A stretch of 64,000 bases of DNA from Stappia stellulata DSM 5886 (GCF_000423705.1 NZ_KE384082.1:308843-372842), one strand, 5' to 3'. Positions 47,391 to 57,802 are shown, counted from the first letter of the stretch. Numbers and translations are program-made. The notes: generated by a model from the sequence alone, not told the origin.

Positions 47391-48005
47391 TCAGGCCGCG
47401 ATCGGGCGCGTTGTCGCCGCGCGCAGGTCGTCCTCGGCTTCGGCCAGGCGCTCTTCCGCGCCGAACAGGAGCCGGTCGGCTGCAATCACCGTCACGTCGG
47501 TGATGCCGATGAAGCCCAGGATGTGCTTGAGAAAGCCGGTGGCGAAATCGATCTCCGACCCGACCGCTGTCCCGCCGGAGGCAAGCACCAGTATGGCCCG
47601 CTTGCCCGTCAGCAGACCTTCCGCTCCGTTCTCCGTGTAGCGGAACGTTACGCCCACGCGGGCGACCAGATCCACCCAGGCCTTCAGCGCGGCGGGAATG
47701 CCGAAATTGTACATCGGCACGCCGATGACAAGCACGTCGGCGGCCTTGACCTCGGCGACCAGCGTGTCGGACAGCGCAAGCCGCGCCGCCTGCTCCGCCG
47801 TGCGGTCAGCCGGGGCGGTGAAATTCGCACCCACCCAGCCCTCATCGACAACGGGCAGGCCGGCGGCAACGTCGCGAACGACGGTGGTGACCCCGGAACC
47901 GCTTTCGGCGAGGCCGGCAATAGTGCGGTCCGTCAGACGGCGGGTCACGGAATCCTGGCGACGGGCGGACGAATCGACCCTCAGGATCGTCAGGGAACTG
48001 GTCAT
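47391..48005 (-). CDS. azoR: FMN-dependent NADH-azoreductase
   Basis: AzoR is a flavodoxin-fold FMN quinone/azo reductase thought to protect against quinone and thiol stress. The 204 residues begin with the flavodoxin-like strand and phosphate loop TILRVDSSARRQDSVTRRL. They include VIGVPMYNFGIPAALKAWVDLVARVGVTFRYT, the FMN-ring region, and LVLASGGTAVGSEIDFATGFLKHILGFIGITDV. The ATG at 48005 follows GGAG at a 6-base spacing. It appears to be a single-gene unit. Confidence 0.92.
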   Translation of the reverse strand: MTSSLTILRVDSSARRQDSVTRRLTDRTIAGLAESGSGVTTVVRDVAAGLPVVDEGWVGANFTAPADRTAEQAARLALSDTLVAEVKAADVLVIGVPMYNFGIPAALKAWVDLVARVGVTFRYTENGAEGLLTGKRAILVLASGGTAVGSEIDFATGFLKHILGFIGITDVTVIAADRLLFGAEERLAEAEDDLRAATTRPIAA

Positions 48006-48127
48006 CTCATTCTCCAGAAGTTTGCGGGGTCGAAGGCGACACCGTTTCTTGCATCTGAAGATATGGCCAAGAACCAAAACGGATTAGCCCATGTTTTGTG
48101 AACGATCTATTCAGCCCGGGGGACGTG

Positions 48128-48161
48128 AAAAAACGCCCGCGCGGAGGCGTTCCGCGCGGGC
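48128..48161 (-). terminator. Rho-independent terminator of the metF-metH operon
   Basis: On the minus strand an 11-bp GC stem (48151-48161 with 48135-48145) closes a 5-base loop and leads into a T-run (complement of the A-run at 48128-48133). It lies 33 bp after the metH stop. Confidence 0.88.
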
Positions 48162-48194
48162 CTACGGATCGTGTGTCCGGACGACGGGCGAATT

Positions 48195-51100
48195 CTACTC
48201 CGCCGCTTCCAGCTTCACCGGATCGTAGTTGAGGATCGGCGCCAGCCAGCGCTCCGCCGTTGCCAGGTCCCAGCCCTTGCGCGCCGCATAATCCTCGATC
48301 TGGTCGCGCTCGATGCGTCCGACGCCGAAGTAATGGCTGTCGGGATGAGCGAAATAGAGACCCGACACGGACGACCCCGGCCACATGGCATAGCTCTCGG
48401 TGAGAATGATGCCGGCGGTGTTCGGCGCGTCCATCAGATCGAACAGCGTGCCCTTTTCGGTGTGATCGGGCTGGGCGGGATAGCCCGGTGCCGGGCGAAT
48501 GCCCTGGTAGCGCTCGGCAATGAGGTCCTCGACGGCGAGAGCCTCGTCCGGCGCATAGCCCCAAAGCGTCTTGCGCACCCGTTCGTGCAGCCGTTCGGCG
48601 AAGGCTTCCGCCAGACGGTCGCTGAGCGCCTGGGCCAGGATCTTGTTGTAGTCGTCGTCTGCCTCGACGTGGCGCGAGACAAGCTCGTCCTCGCCGTGAC
48701 CGGCCGTGACCGCGAAGCCGCCGAGATAATCGGCAATGCCGCTGTCCTCGCCGGCGACGAAATCCGAAAGCGCCAGGTTGGCGCGCCCGCCCTGCCCGCG
48801 CTGCATCTGCTGGCGCAGCGTGTGCAGCACGGTTCGCTCGCGCGCGCGCTCTTCATCCTCGAACAGCACGATGTCGTCGCCCCGGCTCGCCGCCGGCCAG
48901 AAGCCGACCACCCCCTTCGGGGTCAGGAGACGGTCGCGGACGATCTCGTCGAGCATGCGCCGCGCATCGTCGAACAGAGCCGTGGCCGCCGGTCCGTAGC
49001 GGTTGTCGGTCAGGACAGCCGGATAGGTGCCCTTGATCTCCCAGGTGGAGAAGAAGGGCGTCCAGTCGATGGCGCTCGCAAGATCCTCAAGCGACACGTC
49101 GTCGATGACCTTCGTCCCCAGGAAGGACGGGGCGACGGGCGTATAGGCGTCGAAACCCGGCTTGAAGCTGTTGCTCCGCGCCTGGGCAAGCGACGTGCGC
49201 TTGCCGCCCGAGCGCGAGCGCGCATGGGTTTCCGCCGCCTTGACGTATTCCGCGCGCACGCCCTCGATGTAGCCGTCGCGATTGTCCTCGCTCATGAGCT
49301 TGGAGACGACGCCGACCGCCCGGCTCGCATCGGTGACATAGACCGCCTGCGAGCGCTTGTAGTTCGGGTGGATCTTCACAGCCGTGTGGATCAGGCTCGT
49401 GGTCGCCCCGCCGATCAGCAGCGGCACGTCGAAGCCTTCGCGTTCCATCTCGGCCGCGACGTTGCACATCTCGTCGAGCGACGGCGTGATCAGGCCGGAC
49501 AGGCCGATGATATCGACCTTTTCCTTCTTTGCCGTTTCCAGGATCTTCGCCGCCGGCACCATGACGCCGAGATCGACAACGTCGAAATTGTTGCACTGGA
49601 GCACGACGCCGACGATGTTCTTGCCGATGTCGTGAACGTCGCCCTTGACGGTGGCCATCAGAATCCTGCCGTTGCTCGGCATGTCCTCGATGCCCTGCTC
49701 GCGCTTCTCCGCTTCCATGTAGGGCATCAGATAGGCAACCGCCTGCTTCATCACGCGGGCGGATTTCACCACCTGCGGCAGGAACATCTTGCCGGCGCCG
49801 AAAAGGTCGCCGACGACGTTCATGCCGTCCATCAGCGGTCCCTCGATCACATGCAGCGGACGTGTCGCGGACGCACGCGCCTCTTCCACGTCGGTGTCGA
49901 TGTAATCGGTGATGCCGTTGATCAGCGCATGCTCGAGACGCTTGCCGACGGGCCACTCGCGCCAGGCGAGATCCTGAACCCGCTGCTTGCCGCCCTTGCC
50001 CTTGAAGCGCTCGGCCGCATCCAGCAGCCGGTCGGTCGCATCCGAGCGGCGGTTGAGCACGATGTCCTCGGCGAGATCGCGCAGTTCGGCGTCGAGGTCG
50101 TCATAGACGGCAAGCTGGCCGGCGTTGACGATGCCCATGTCCATGCCCGCCTGAATGGCATGATACAGGAACACGGAGTGCATCGCCTCGCGCACCGGCT
50201 CGTTGCCGCGGAAGGAGAACGACAGGTTCGACACGCCGCCCGACACATGCGCATGCGGCAGGTTCTCACGGATGAAGCGCGTCGCCTCGATGAAATCGAC
50301 GCCGTAGTTGTCGTGCTCGGGAATGCCGGTCGCGACCGCGAAGACGTTGGGGTCGAAGATGATGTCTTCCGGCGGGAAGCCGACCTCGTTGACGAGCAGC
50401 TCATAGGAGCGCTTGCAGATCTCGGTCTTGCGCGCCTGGGTATCCGCCTGTCCGTCCTCGTCGAACGCCATGACGACAACGGCGGCCCCGTAGCGGCGCA
50501 CCAGCTTCGCCTGGGCGATGAAAGCCTCGACCCCCTCCTTCATGGAGATGGAGTTGACCACCGCCTTGCCCTGGACGCACTTCAGCCCGGCCTCGATCAC
50601 CTCCCACTTGGAGCTGTCGATCATCACCGGAACGCGGGCGATGTCCGGCTCGGCCGCAACAAGGTTCAGGAAGGTGACCATCGCGTCCTGGGAATCGAGC
50701 AGTCCCTCGTCCATGTTGACGTCGATGATCTGGGCGCCGTTTTCCACCTGGCTGCGGGCAACCTCCAGCGCGGTGTCATAGTCGCCGTTCTTGATCAGCT
50801 TGCGAAACCGCGCGGAGCCGGTGACGTTGGTGCGCTCGCCGACGTTGACGAAATTCGTCTCCGGCGTGATCACAAAGGGCTCAAGACCGGAGAGACGCAT
50901 GCGACAGGGGGGCTCGGCAAGCGCGCGCGGCGCATGCGGCGCCACCGCCTCGGCGATCGCGCGGATGTGCTCCGGCGTCGTGCCGCAGCAGCCGCCGACG
51001 ATGTTGACCAGGCCGCTCTTGGCAAACTCGCCGACCAGATCGGCCATCGCCTCGGGGCTTTCGTCGTATTCGCCGAATTCGTTGGGCAGGCCGGCGTTCG

Positions 51101-51926
51101 GATAGGCGCTGACCAGCGTGTCGCAGATGCGCGACAGCTCGGCAACATGGGCGCGCATTTCCTTGGCGCCCAGCGCGCAGTTCAGCCCGAAGGAGAAGGG
51201 GCTCGAATGGCGCAGCGAATTCCAGAACGCCTCCGGCGTCTGGCCCGACAGCGTGCGTCCCGACAGATCCGTGATGGTGCCGGAGATCATCACCGGCAGC
51301 TTGCGCCCGATGTCCTCAAACACCTCGTCGATGGCAAAGAGCGCGGCCTTGGCGTTCAGCGTGTCGAAGATCGTCTCGACCAGAAGCAGGTCGGCGCCGC
51401 CCTCGATCAGTCCGCGCGTGGCTTGCGCATAGGCGACCTTCATTTCGTCGAAGGAGACCGCGCGAAAGCCCGGATTGTTGACGTCCGGCGAGATCGACAG
51501 CGTCCGGTTCGTCGGCCCGAGCGCGCCGGCGACGAAGCGCGGACGATGGGGCTCGCGTTCTGTCACGATGTCGCAGGCGGCCCGCGCCACCCGCGCGCCC
51601 TCAAGGTTCAACTCGTAGGCGATCTCCTCCATGCCGTAATCGGCCTGGGCGATGGTGGTGGAGGAGAAGGTGTTGGTCTCGACGATGTCCGCGCCGGCCT
51701 CCAGATAGGCCACGTGGATGTCGCGGATCGCCGCGCCCTGGGTCAGGTTCAAGAGGTCGTTGTTGCCCTGCAGGTCGCTTTTCCAGTCCTTGAAGCGGTC
51801 GCCGCGAAACCCGGCCTCGTCCAGCTTCAGGTCCTGGATCATCGTCCCCATGCCGCCATCGAGAACGAGAATGCGCTCGCGGGCGGCGGCATTGAGGATC
51901 GCCGCTGCGTTCTTTGAATTGGTCAT
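48195..51926 (-). CDS. metH: Cobalamin-dependent methionine synthase
   Basis: MetH transfers the methyl group of 5-methyltetrahydrofolate to homocysteine through cobalamin. The 1243 residues contain all four modules. The homocysteine domain has [12 protein letters not shown] and the zinc-site [14 protein letters not shown]. The folate domain begins [16 protein letters not shown]. The B12 domain carries [14 protein letters not shown] with the lower-ligand histidine. The AdoMet reactivation domain has [15 protein letters not shown]. The ATG at 51924-51926 begins [11 protein letters not shown], 8 bp after metF; longer in-frame sequence lies inside metF. No cobalamin riboswitch was seen; control appears to come from the upstream regulator. 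Confidence 0.97.
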   Translation of the reverse strand: MTNSKNAAAILNAAARERILVLDGGMGTMIQDLKLDEAGFRGDRFKDWKSDLQGNNDLLNLTQGAAIRDIHVAYLEAGADIVETNTFSSTTIAQADYGMEEIAYELNLEGARVARAACDIVTEREPHRPRFVAGALGPTNRTLSISPDVNNPGFRAVSFDEMKVAYAQATRGLIEGGADLLLVETIFDTLNAKAALFAIDEVFEDIGRKLPVMISGTITDLSGRTLSGQTPEAFWNSLRHSSPFSFGLNCALGAKEMRAHVAELSRICDTLVSAYPNAGLPNEFGEYDESPEAMADLVGEFAKSGLVNIVGGCCGTTPEHIRAIAEAVAPHAPRALAEPPCRMRLSGLEPFVITPETNFVNVGERTNVTGSARFRKLIKNGDYDTALEVARSQVENGAQIIDVNMDEGLLDSQDAMVTFLNLVAAEPDIARVPVMIDSSKWEVIEAGLKCVQGKAVVNSISMKEGVEAFIAQAKLVRRYGAAVVVMAFDEDGQADTQARKTEICKRSYELLVNEVGFPPEDIIFDPNVFAVATGIPEHDNYGVDFIEATRFIRENLPHAHVSGGVSNLSFSFRGNEPVREAMHSVFLYHAIQAGMDMGIVNAGQLAVYDDLDAELRDLAEDIVLNRRSDATDRLLDAAERFKGKGGKQRVQDLAWREWPVGKRLEHALINGITDYIDTDVEEARASATRPLHVIEGPLMDGMNVVGDLFGAGKMFLPQVVKSARVMKQAVAYLMPYMEAEKREQGIEDMPSNGRILMATVKGDVHDIGKNIVGVVLQCNNFDVVDLGVMVPAAKILETAKKEKVDIIGLSGLITPSLDEMCNVAAEMEREGFDVPLLIGGATTSLIHTAVKIHPNYKRSQAVYVTDASRAVGVVSKLMSEDNRDGYIEGVRAEYVKAAETHARSRSGGKRTSLAQARSNSFKPGFDAYTPVAPSFLGTKVIDDVSLEDLASAIDWTPFFSTWEIKGTYPAVLTDNRYGPAATALFDDARRMLDEIVRDRLLTPKGVVGFWPAASRGDDIVLFEDEERARERTVLHTLRQQMQRGQGGRANLALSDFVAGEDSGIADYLGGFAVTAGHGEDELVSRHVEADDDYNKILAQALSDRLAEAFAERLHERVRKTLWGYAPDEALAVEDLIAERYQGIRPAPGYPAQPDHTEKGTLFDLMDAPNTAGIILTESYAMWPGSSVSGLYFAHPDSHYFGVGRIERDQIEDYAARKGWDLATAERWLAPILNYDPVKLEAAE

Positions 51927-51934
51927 GTCTGCTC

Positions 51935-52849
51935 TCAGGCCGCCTGCTTTTCTTCCGGCGCCGGGCGCAGGCCCAGCGTGTGACAGATCGCATAGGTCAG
52001 TTCGGCACGGTTCATCGTGTAGAAATGAAAGTCGCTTACGCCCCGGTCGACCAGATCGAGCACCTGCTCGCAGGCGACCGCGGAGGCGACCAGCTTGCGC
52101 GTCTCCACGTCCTGGTCGAGCCCGGCGAAGCGCCGCACCAGCCAGTCCGGGATCGAGGTGCCGCATTTCGCGGAAAACACCATGGTCGTCTCGAAATTGA
52201 CGATCGGCAGAATTCCCGGGACGATCGGGATGTCGATCCCGGCCGCGCGGACCTTTTCCATGAAGGTCTCGAACAGGTCGTTGTCGAAGAAATACTGGGT
52301 GATCGCCCGTGTCGCGCCGGCGTCGACCTTGCGCTTCAGGTTGTCGATCTCGGTCGACCAGTCCGGGCTTTCGGGATGGCGCTCGGGATAGGCGGAGACG
52401 GAGACCTCGAAATCGCCGACGCGGCGAATGCCTTCCACCAGATCGCAGGAATAGGCGTAGCCGTCGGGCTGCGGCTTGTAGATTGCGCCGATGCCCTCCA
52501 CCGGATCGCCGCGCAGCGCCACGATGTGCTTGACGCCGAGCGCCTGGTAGTCGCGCACGATGGCGTCGACCTCATCGCGCGAGGAGCCGACGCAGGTCAG
52601 ATGCGCGGCCGGCGCAAGATCGGTCTCGCGCAGGATGCGTTCCACCGTGCGGTGGGTGCGCTCGCGCGTCGAACCGCCCGCGCCATAGGTGACCGACACG
52701 AAGTTCGGCGACAACGGCTGCAACCGCTGCACCGCGCGCCACAACGAGGCTTCCATCTTTTCCGACTTGGGCGGGAAAAACTCGAAGGACACGGAGACAT
52801 CTGTACCCGAGCCGAGCTCGAAGCGGCGGAACTTGTCAGTGGACGGCAT
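51935..52849 (-). CDS. metF: Methylenetetrahydrofolate reductase
   Basis: MetF reduces 5,10-methylenetetrahydrofolate to the 5-methyl form used by MetH, with FAD and NAD(P)H. The 304 residues show the TIM-barrel family features [43 protein letters not shown], and the [19 protein letters not shown] stretch. It starts 1 bp after the regulator's stop and ends 8 bp before metH, so the three genes form one operon for the methyl cycle. Confidence 0.96.
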   Translation of the reverse strand: MPSTDKFRRFELGSGTDVSVSFEFFPPKSEKMEASLWRAVQRLQPLSPNFVSVTYGAGGSTRERTHRTVERILRETDLAPAAHLTCVGSSRDEVDAIVRDYQALGVKHIVALRGDPVEGIGAIYKPQPDGYAYSCDLVEGIRRVGDFEVSVSAYPERHPESPDWSTEIDNLKRKVDAGATRAITQYFFDNDLFETFMEKVRAAGIDIPIVPGILPIVNFETTMVFSAKCGTSIPDWLVRRFAGLDQDVETRKLVASAVACEQVLDLVDRGVSDFHFYTMNRAELTYAICHTLGLRPAPEEKQAA

Positions 52850-52850
52850 G

Positions 52851-53876
52851 TCAGGCGACCTCCTGGGTCATGTTGAGCTCCGGCAGATCCGACACAATGC
52901 GCGGATCGCGGGCCAGCCAGATGGTGACGGTGAGGCGATCGGCATCCCCGGCTTCAGGCGCCAGATCGCGGGTGAGAGTGACATCGAGGCCGGCATCGCC
53001 AAGCCATCGGTCCATTTGCTCATGCGCGAAGCCCAGGCGCCGGTGGGCGTGGGTATCGCGCAGGAATTCGAGATTATGCGGTGCGAAATCGACGATCAGC
53101 AGGCGCCCGCCGGGGCGCAGCGCACGCGCCGCCTCCTCGATGGCGCGGCCGGGATCGTCGAGATAATGCAGCACCTGATGGATCGAGATCAGGTCGAAAC
53201 TGTCGGTGGGAACGTTGAGCGCGTGAATGTCGCCCTGGCGCACCTGCGCGCTCTTCACGCCCTGGCGCGCCAGATTGGCGCGGGCGACGGTCAGCATGTC
53301 GTGGCTGGCGTCGATACCGAGCGCCTGGCCGTATTGATCGCTCAGAAGCGACAGCAGACTGCCGGTGCCGGTGCCGAGATCCAGCATGGAGCCGAAGGGC
53401 CTGTCGCCGATGGCCGTGCGGATCGCCTCCTCCACCGCGGCCTCGGGCACATGAAGCGAGCGCTCCTGGTCCCAGGTCTTGGCCTTGGAGGCGAAGAAGG
53501 CCGCCGCCGCTTCCGCCTTGGCGCGGCGCGTCGCGGCAAGCCGCACGCGGTCCCCGGCCAGCACCGCGTCCTGCGGATCGAGGCGCGACAGAAGCAGACG
53601 AACCAGATCGCCCATTGCCCCGTCACCGAGGCGATAGAACACCCAGGCGCCCTCGGGAAACCGCTGCACCAGGCCGGCCTCCGTCAGAAGCTTGAGATGG
53701 CGCGAGATGCGCGGCTGGCTCTGGCCAAGAATGACGGTGGCGTCCTTGACCGTCAGTTCGCCATCCGCCAACAGCGCCAGAAGCCTCAGGCGCGTCGCCT
53801 CGCCAGCGTTGCGCAGGCCGGCGAGAAGGCTTTCAAGGCTGAGTTGATCGAGGCTGGTCTGTGTAATGTCGGACAT
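52851..53876 (-). CDS. ArsR-type regulator fused to SAM methyltransferase domain
   Basis: The 341 residues start with an ArsR winged helix (about 15-100: NAGEATRLRLLALLADGELTVKDATVILGQSQPRISRHLKLLTEAGLV). A class I methyltransferase domain (about 160-290) has motif I MLDLGTGTGSLL, followed by GIDASHDML and LRPGGRLLIVDF. Proteins of this layout in Proteobacteria control methionine and SAM-recycling genes (SahR/SamR type), sensing S-adenosylmethionine or S-adenosylhomocysteine. Position as first gene before metF and metH, with a perfect palindrome just upstream, supports autoregulation and control of the operon. Whether the second domain still methylates anything is unknown. Confidence 0.9.
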   Translation of the reverse strand: MSDITQTSLDQLSLESLLAGLRNAGEATRLRLLALLADGELTVKDATVILGQSQPRISRHLKLLTEAGLVQRFPEGAWVFYRLGDGAMGDLVRLLLSRLDPQDAVLAGDRVRLAATRRAKAEAAAAFFASKAKTWDQERSLHVPEAAVEEAIRTAIGDRPFGSMLDLGTGTGSLLSLLSDQYGQALGIDASHDMLTVARANLARQGVKSAQVRQGDIHALNVPTDSFDLISIHQVLHYLDDPGRAIEEAARALRPGGRLLIVDFAPHNLEFLRDTHAHRRLGFAHEQMDRWLGDAGLDVTLTRDLAPEAGDADRLTVTIWLARDPRIVSDLPELNMTQEVA

Positions 53877-53897
53877 GCCGAACCCTTGTGACTAAGA

Positions 53898-53915
53898 TAT
53901 AAAGATATCTTTATA
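53898..53915. promoter_or_regulatory. 18-bp perfect palindrome: operator of the met operon
   Basis: TATAAAGATATCTTTATA is a perfect 18-bp palindrome 21 bp upstream of the ATG of the ArsR-methyltransferase gene. Its position and symmetry fit the binding site of a dimeric ArsR-type repressor. I infer that the adjacent regulator binds it to control metF and metH. The TATA-like content may also overlap the -10 region. Confidence 0.75.
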
Positions 53916-53984
53916 CCTATATCGCACGCCGTTCAAGCCTTGCGTTTCCGGCGGCGACGGATCCCTTGCGATCCCGCAATGCGG

Positions 53985-54233
53985 AAACGGGGTGCCGGAC
54001 ATGCCGGCACCCCGTCAGAGTGATGAAAACCCCTGAAGAATCGTCATCCCGGCCGAATGCAATGAGAGCCGGGATCGGGGAAGCACTGCCTGTCGGCTTC
54101 TTTTGGCTCGAAAATTATAGGCCTTTGGCTCTCCGATACCGGGTCGCGCTGACGCTTGCCCGGTATGACGCCTGGAGCAACTCCACCTTTGTCAGCAGCC
54201 TGACGGGGTGCCGGACATGCCGGCACCCCGTTT
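53985..54233. repeat. MITE-like palindromic element with hairpin terminal inverted repeats
   Basis: A 249-bp element is bounded by 34-bp inverted copies (53985-54018 and 54200-54233). Each copy is itself a 10-bp hairpin (GGGGTGCCGG with CCGGCACCCC) flanked by AAAC outside and GTCAG inside. The 181-bp core holds two more hairpins with about 14-base loops, around CCCGGC/GCCGGG (54046-54075) and ACCGGG/CCCGGT (about 54137-54166). Its outermost arms CGTCAT (54042) and ATGACG (54165) are also inverted. There is no coding capacity. No target-site duplication is obvious. Confidence 0.75.
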
Positions 54234-54279
54234 TGTCGAGTGCATTTCGCGCCCTACGACCGTTCCCGACAGCGGCCGG

Positions 54280-56580
54280 CTAGCGGCCGTCGGCGGCCGC
54301 CGCCGTGCCGGGCGCTTGCCCGTCTTCCAGTGTCGGAAGCACGGCGCCGCCAATCGCCTTTTTCTCCGCTTCGGAAAATTCGCGCTGATCGTTGGGATCC
54401 TGAGACACGCGAACGGTGACCTCGCGGTGGGCGAAATGGATGCCCTCGCGCTCGCACAGGTCGCGGATGCCGGCATAGACCACCTTGCGCAATTCGAACT
54501 GGTCGCCCGGCCGGGTCATGAACTTGACGCGCACGATCATCGCCGAATCCTCGAGCGCCGTGACGCCCTGCGACTTCACCGGCTGCAGGAACTTCGGCCC
54601 GTATTCGGGATGCTCGAGCAGCCCCTGGCCGAACTTCTTGATCAGCTTGCGCATCTTCTCAACGTCGGTGTCATAGGTGACGCGGAAGGCGAGTTTCATC
54701 ACCGCCCAGTCGCGCGAGTAGTTTTTCACAAACTTGATCTCGCCGAAGGGCACGGTGTTCAGCGGCCCGTTGTGATGGCGAAGCTGCATCGAGCGGATCG
54801 AGATTTTCTCCACCGTCCCCTTCACGTCGCCGATGTCGATGTATTCGCCCTTGCGAAAGGCATCGTCGACCAGAAAGAACGCCCCGGAGAAAATGTCGCG
54901 AATGAGCGTTTGCGCACCAAAGCCGACCGCCAGACCGACGACACCGGCGCCGGCGAAGAGCGGAGCGATATTCACGCCGATTTGCGACAGGGCGATCATG
55001 CCGGCGATCACCACAATGGAGATCAGCAGGAAATTGCGGAAGATCGGCAGCAGGGTCGCCAGCCGGCTTTCGCCGGCCCCGCCGATCTCGTTGTCGTCGG
55101 TTGCCTTGTCGGGCGACGAGACCTCTTTCTTGATCTGGCTGTCGATCGTCAAGGCGGTGGCCCGATAGGCCATGTGGCCGATGAAGACGATCACGCCGAT
55201 CTCGAACAGGTTGGTGGCAATCGACGCATCGCCAACGAGCGGAACGCCCCAGGCCGTCAACAGATACGCCACCGCCGCGACAAGGGCGATGATCGCCGCG
55301 CCATGATCGAGCAATGCGCGATAGGGCTTGCGAGCGGCCTCCGCCTCAAGCGTTTCCGCATGGGCCTGGGCCTCCACGGCGGCAGGCTCGGCGGGTTCGC
55401 CCTCGCTTGCGGCCGCGCGCAACAGATCCTGTTCCGCCTTTTCGCGCGCCGCCTCGCTGTCCAGGCGGGGCAAAAGCCACCTGTCGATCGCCAGAACCAT
55501 GAGGCCATAGAGAACGGCAAAGACCAGCAGACAGAAGACCGGCGCGCCGACCAGTCCGAGCGCCGCCGGCTTTTCAAGCAGGACCCGAACGGACGTCACC
55601 AGAAAGGCGCCGAGGAAATACACGACGGTGACGGGCAGCCACAAGAGCGTCAGGCTGCGGCGCCACGCCTCGCGACCCGCTGCATCCGCATCCGGCCCCG
55701 ACACCAGCCGGGTGATCGGTTTGCGGTAGACAATGACGACGGCGCTCAGCGCCAGACAACTGAAGGCCGTGGTCCCGATCAGCGCCAGTTTGTGGGCGTT
55801 GGGATCGAGCCCCATGAGCGCCATCCATCTGCACAGGCCGAAAAACGCGTAGGCCACCCCTGCAACCGCAATCAGGGAGCGGTAGAGACCATGCGCATCG
55901 CCGTCGTCCAGCCGCAGCAGCCGATAGGCCGACGCACCCGGCGCGAAGACATTGAGAAAGACAAGGCGCAACAGCAGGACGACGAATAGGGATTCAAGAC
56001 CGATAAATGCCGACGCACGGGAGGGGTCGTGACCGGACACCCCCGCCAGCACCACCACGGTCGCGACAGCCATGAATGCCAGCGCGGCCACGCCCATCAC
56101 CAGCGCGCGTGTGAACAGGAAGGCAATCTTGGTGGCCCGGTCCGACGGGTCGGGGCTGTAGAGATGCAAAAACCTGTGCTGGCCCCAACGTTCCGTCAGC
56201 CGCAGGGCTGCGGTGCCGGCCGCGATCCCGATCAGCAGCACCAGCCCGGTGGTCCAGAGCCAGCCAAGCGTTCCATCGGGGGAGCGCTGAATCAGCGTCT
56301 GACGCGCAAGGCTGGGAAAATCCGTCGCCGCCGCCAGCGTGCGTTCGAACGCATCGCGCACCTCGAAGGTCCGGGTCATCCTGCTCGGACCGGCGGCGGC
56401 ATCGGCCGCCGGTTGCGCGGCCGTCTGGACGGTGGACGGCGGCGCGGCCGTGCCTCCCGCCCCCTGCGCAAAGGCACCGTCACTCACCGACCCGAAAAAG
56501 GCCGCGATCGCAACCGCAAGAACAGCAAGGGCCAGACCTCGAAACCCTTTCGGGCACCGCAGGTCGTTTTTCTTTGTCAT
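54280..56580 (-). CDS. MscS-family mechanosensitive channel, large type
   Basis: The 766 residues have a signal peptide, a periplasmic segment and about ten membrane helices, followed by an MscS domain (about 510-700). The pore helix and beta-domain entry are LFAGAGVVGLAVGFGAQTLIRDIFSGAFFLVDDAFRKGEYIDIGDVKGTVEKISIRSMQLRHHNGPLNTVPFGEI, rich in the Gly/Ala packing expected of MscS. Such channels open under membrane tension to release solutes in hypo-osmotic shock. The length places it with larger YbiO/YnaI-like relatives. ATG at 56580; the ribosome site is weak. Confidence 0.9.
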   Translation of the reverse strand: MTKKNDLRCPKGFRGLALAVLAVAIAAFFGSVSDGAFAQGAGGTAAPPSTVQTAAQPAADAAAGPSRMTRTFEVRDAFERTLAAATDFPSLARQTLIQRSPDGTLGWLWTTGLVLLIGIAAGTAALRLTERWGQHRFLHLYSPDPSDRATKIAFLFTRALVMGVAALAFMAVATVVVLAGVSGHDPSRASAFIGLESLFVVLLLRLVFLNVFAPGASAYRLLRLDDGDAHGLYRSLIAVAGVAYAFFGLCRWMALMGLDPNAHKLALIGTTAFSCLALSAVVIVYRKPITRLVSGPDADAAGREAWRRSLTLLWLPVTVVYFLGAFLVTSVRVLLEKPAALGLVGAPVFCLLVFAVLYGLMVLAIDRWLLPRLDSEAAREKAEQDLLRAAASEGEPAEPAAVEAQAHAETLEAEAARKPYRALLDHGAAIIALVAAVAYLLTAWGVPLVGDASIATNLFEIGVIVFIGHMAYRATALTIDSQIKKEVSSPDKATDDNEIGGAGESRLATLLPIFRNFLLISIVVIAGMIALSQIGVNIAPLFAGAGVVGLAVGFGAQTLIRDIFSGAFFLVDDAFRKGEYIDIGDVKGTVEKISIRSMQLRHHNGPLNTVPFGEIKFVKNYSRDWAVMKLAFRVTYDTDVEKMRKLIKKFGQGLLEHPEYGPKFLQPVKSQGVTALEDSAMIVRVKFMTRPGDQFELRKVVYAGIRDLCEREGIHFAHREVTVRVSQDPNDQREFSEAEKKAIGGAVLPTLEDGQAPGTAAAADGR

Positions 56581-56728
56581 CTGGTCTATCCCCGAAAAAA
56601 TCCACGCGCGACAGGCGCCGGTTTTCTTGGGGCAAGACTAGTCGGAACCGTGCGACAAATCCACGCAACAACCGGGGAACTGCGAATGCTCTCCCCGTTT
56701 TCCGCCTGAACCGTGCCGGGTTGCGAAA

Positions 56729-57802
56729 TCAACTCGCCAGCCGGCCCTGCCACTCGTTGAGCAGCAGGCGTGCCGACTGCGGAATGATCGACGCATAGCG
56801 CTCGACCACCCTGGCCCGCTCGGCCGCCGGCAGGCGGTAGCGCCACGGACCGATGGTCAGAAGCTTGTCGACGGTCGCCACATGCAGTCCGCAGGCCTTT
56901 GCCACGATCAGGAAAGGATCGGTGTCGAGCCGCACCATCCAGTGCTTCGCCTCTTCCAGTCCGATGTCGCCCAGCATGGCGAAAACCGCCACGACCTCGG
57001 CGAAACGGTCGTCCTCGGCAAACCGCAGCAGGGTCTGCTCGTCCAGTCCGGGACCGCGGGCGACCGCAAGGACCCGGCCCATGGCCGTCTCGAAATCATA
57101 GCGCTGCAGCCAGAACTCGTTCGACAGGCGTTGCGCCGCCGCCTTCGCCGCCGCCGGCATCGCTTCCGCTCCCGAGCTCACCGCCTCGAACAGACGGATG
57201 CGCACGCGTTCGCCGGCCAGCTCGGCGAGACGCGAGATTTCCGCTTCCTGCAGATCGGCGCGTTCGGCAAGGGCAAGCTGCAGATCCTCATCGATCCCGG
57301 CCGCATCCAGGAGCCGGGACACACCGCCGGACGACAGGCTCGCACCCGCATTTTCGGCAACCGCCCGCTTCACCGGCACGCTGCCCTCGTCGACAAGCAC
57401 GTCCGTGACCAGTTCGGACAGAATATCGCGGGTGGCAATCGCCATGCGGTGATCGTCGCCGCAGTCGCGGGCAATCTCGATCAGGTCGACGTCGCGAAGC
57501 ACGGTGGAGCTTTCGAGCAAGGGACGGGCAACCGAAATGTCGTCCTGCGCCAACCTGCGCACCGTCTTTTCGGGCGCGCGGCGCAATTTTGCCAACCGGT
57601 CGGCGATAAACTCGCGCGCTTGCGCCTCAACCATGTCCGACAGTTTCACCAACACATGGTCGTAGGTTTCGATCTGCTCGTCCGAACAGGTCTCCGAGGT
57701 GAACGAAAAGAGCGTCGCGACGTTCCGCGCCAGATCGTTGCGCCGAGACATATCGCCTTCCCGCGCCAAGGCCTCGAAGTTTACAAGCTCCGTATTCGCC
57801 AT
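56729..57802 (-). CDS. DUF2336-domain protein 2
   Basis: The 357 residues match DUF2336, an all-helical family common in alphaproteobacteria. The start MANTELVNFEALAREGDMSRRNDLARNVATLFSFTSE resembles paralogue 1 at 45628-46704 in position of helices, and the lengths differ by one residue. Internal repeats around ARPLLESSTVLRDVDLIEIARDCGDDHRMAIATR suggest HEAT-like solenoids. No enzymatic motif or membrane segment is visible. I chose the ATG at 57802; another three codons upstream is possible. Function is unknown. The upstream 240 bp are AT-rich. Confidence 0.8.
   Translation of the reverse strand: MANTELVNFEALAREGDMSRRNDLARNVATLFSFTSETCSDEQIETYDHVLVKLSDMVEAQAREFIADRLAKLRRAPEKTVRRLAQDDISVARPLLESSTVLRDVDLIEIARDCGDDHRMAIATRDILSELVTDVLVDEGSVPVKRAVAENAGASLSSGGVSRLLDAAGIDEDLQLALAERADLQEAEISRLAELAGERVRIRLFEAVSSGAEAMPAAAKAAAQRLSNEFWLQRYDFETAMGRVLAVARGPGLDEQTLLRFAEDDRFAEVVAVFAMLGDIGLEEAKHWMVRLDTDPFLIVAKACGLHVATVDKLLTIGPWRYRLPAAERARVVERYASIIPQSARLLLNEWQGRLAS

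Larger units (their letters stand above)
53877..54279. other. Intergenic region between mscS-type gene and the met operon
   Basis: These 403 bp hold no gene. The part next to the regulator contains the 18-bp palindromic operator and presumably the met operon promoter. From 53985 to 54233 a compact element with inverted terminal repeats and internal hairpins fills most of the rest. Confidence 0.75.

Noticed and set aside
48006-48194. Cobalamin riboswitch near metH
   Set aside because: This region is downstream of metH and holds only a terminator. The region upstream of the operon shows a protein-type palindrome and no B12-box-like sequence.
48171-51917. 1248-codon open frame on plus opposite metH
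   Set aside because: metH matches its family over its whole length with all catalytic motifs. The opposite frame has no motif and no ribosome site.
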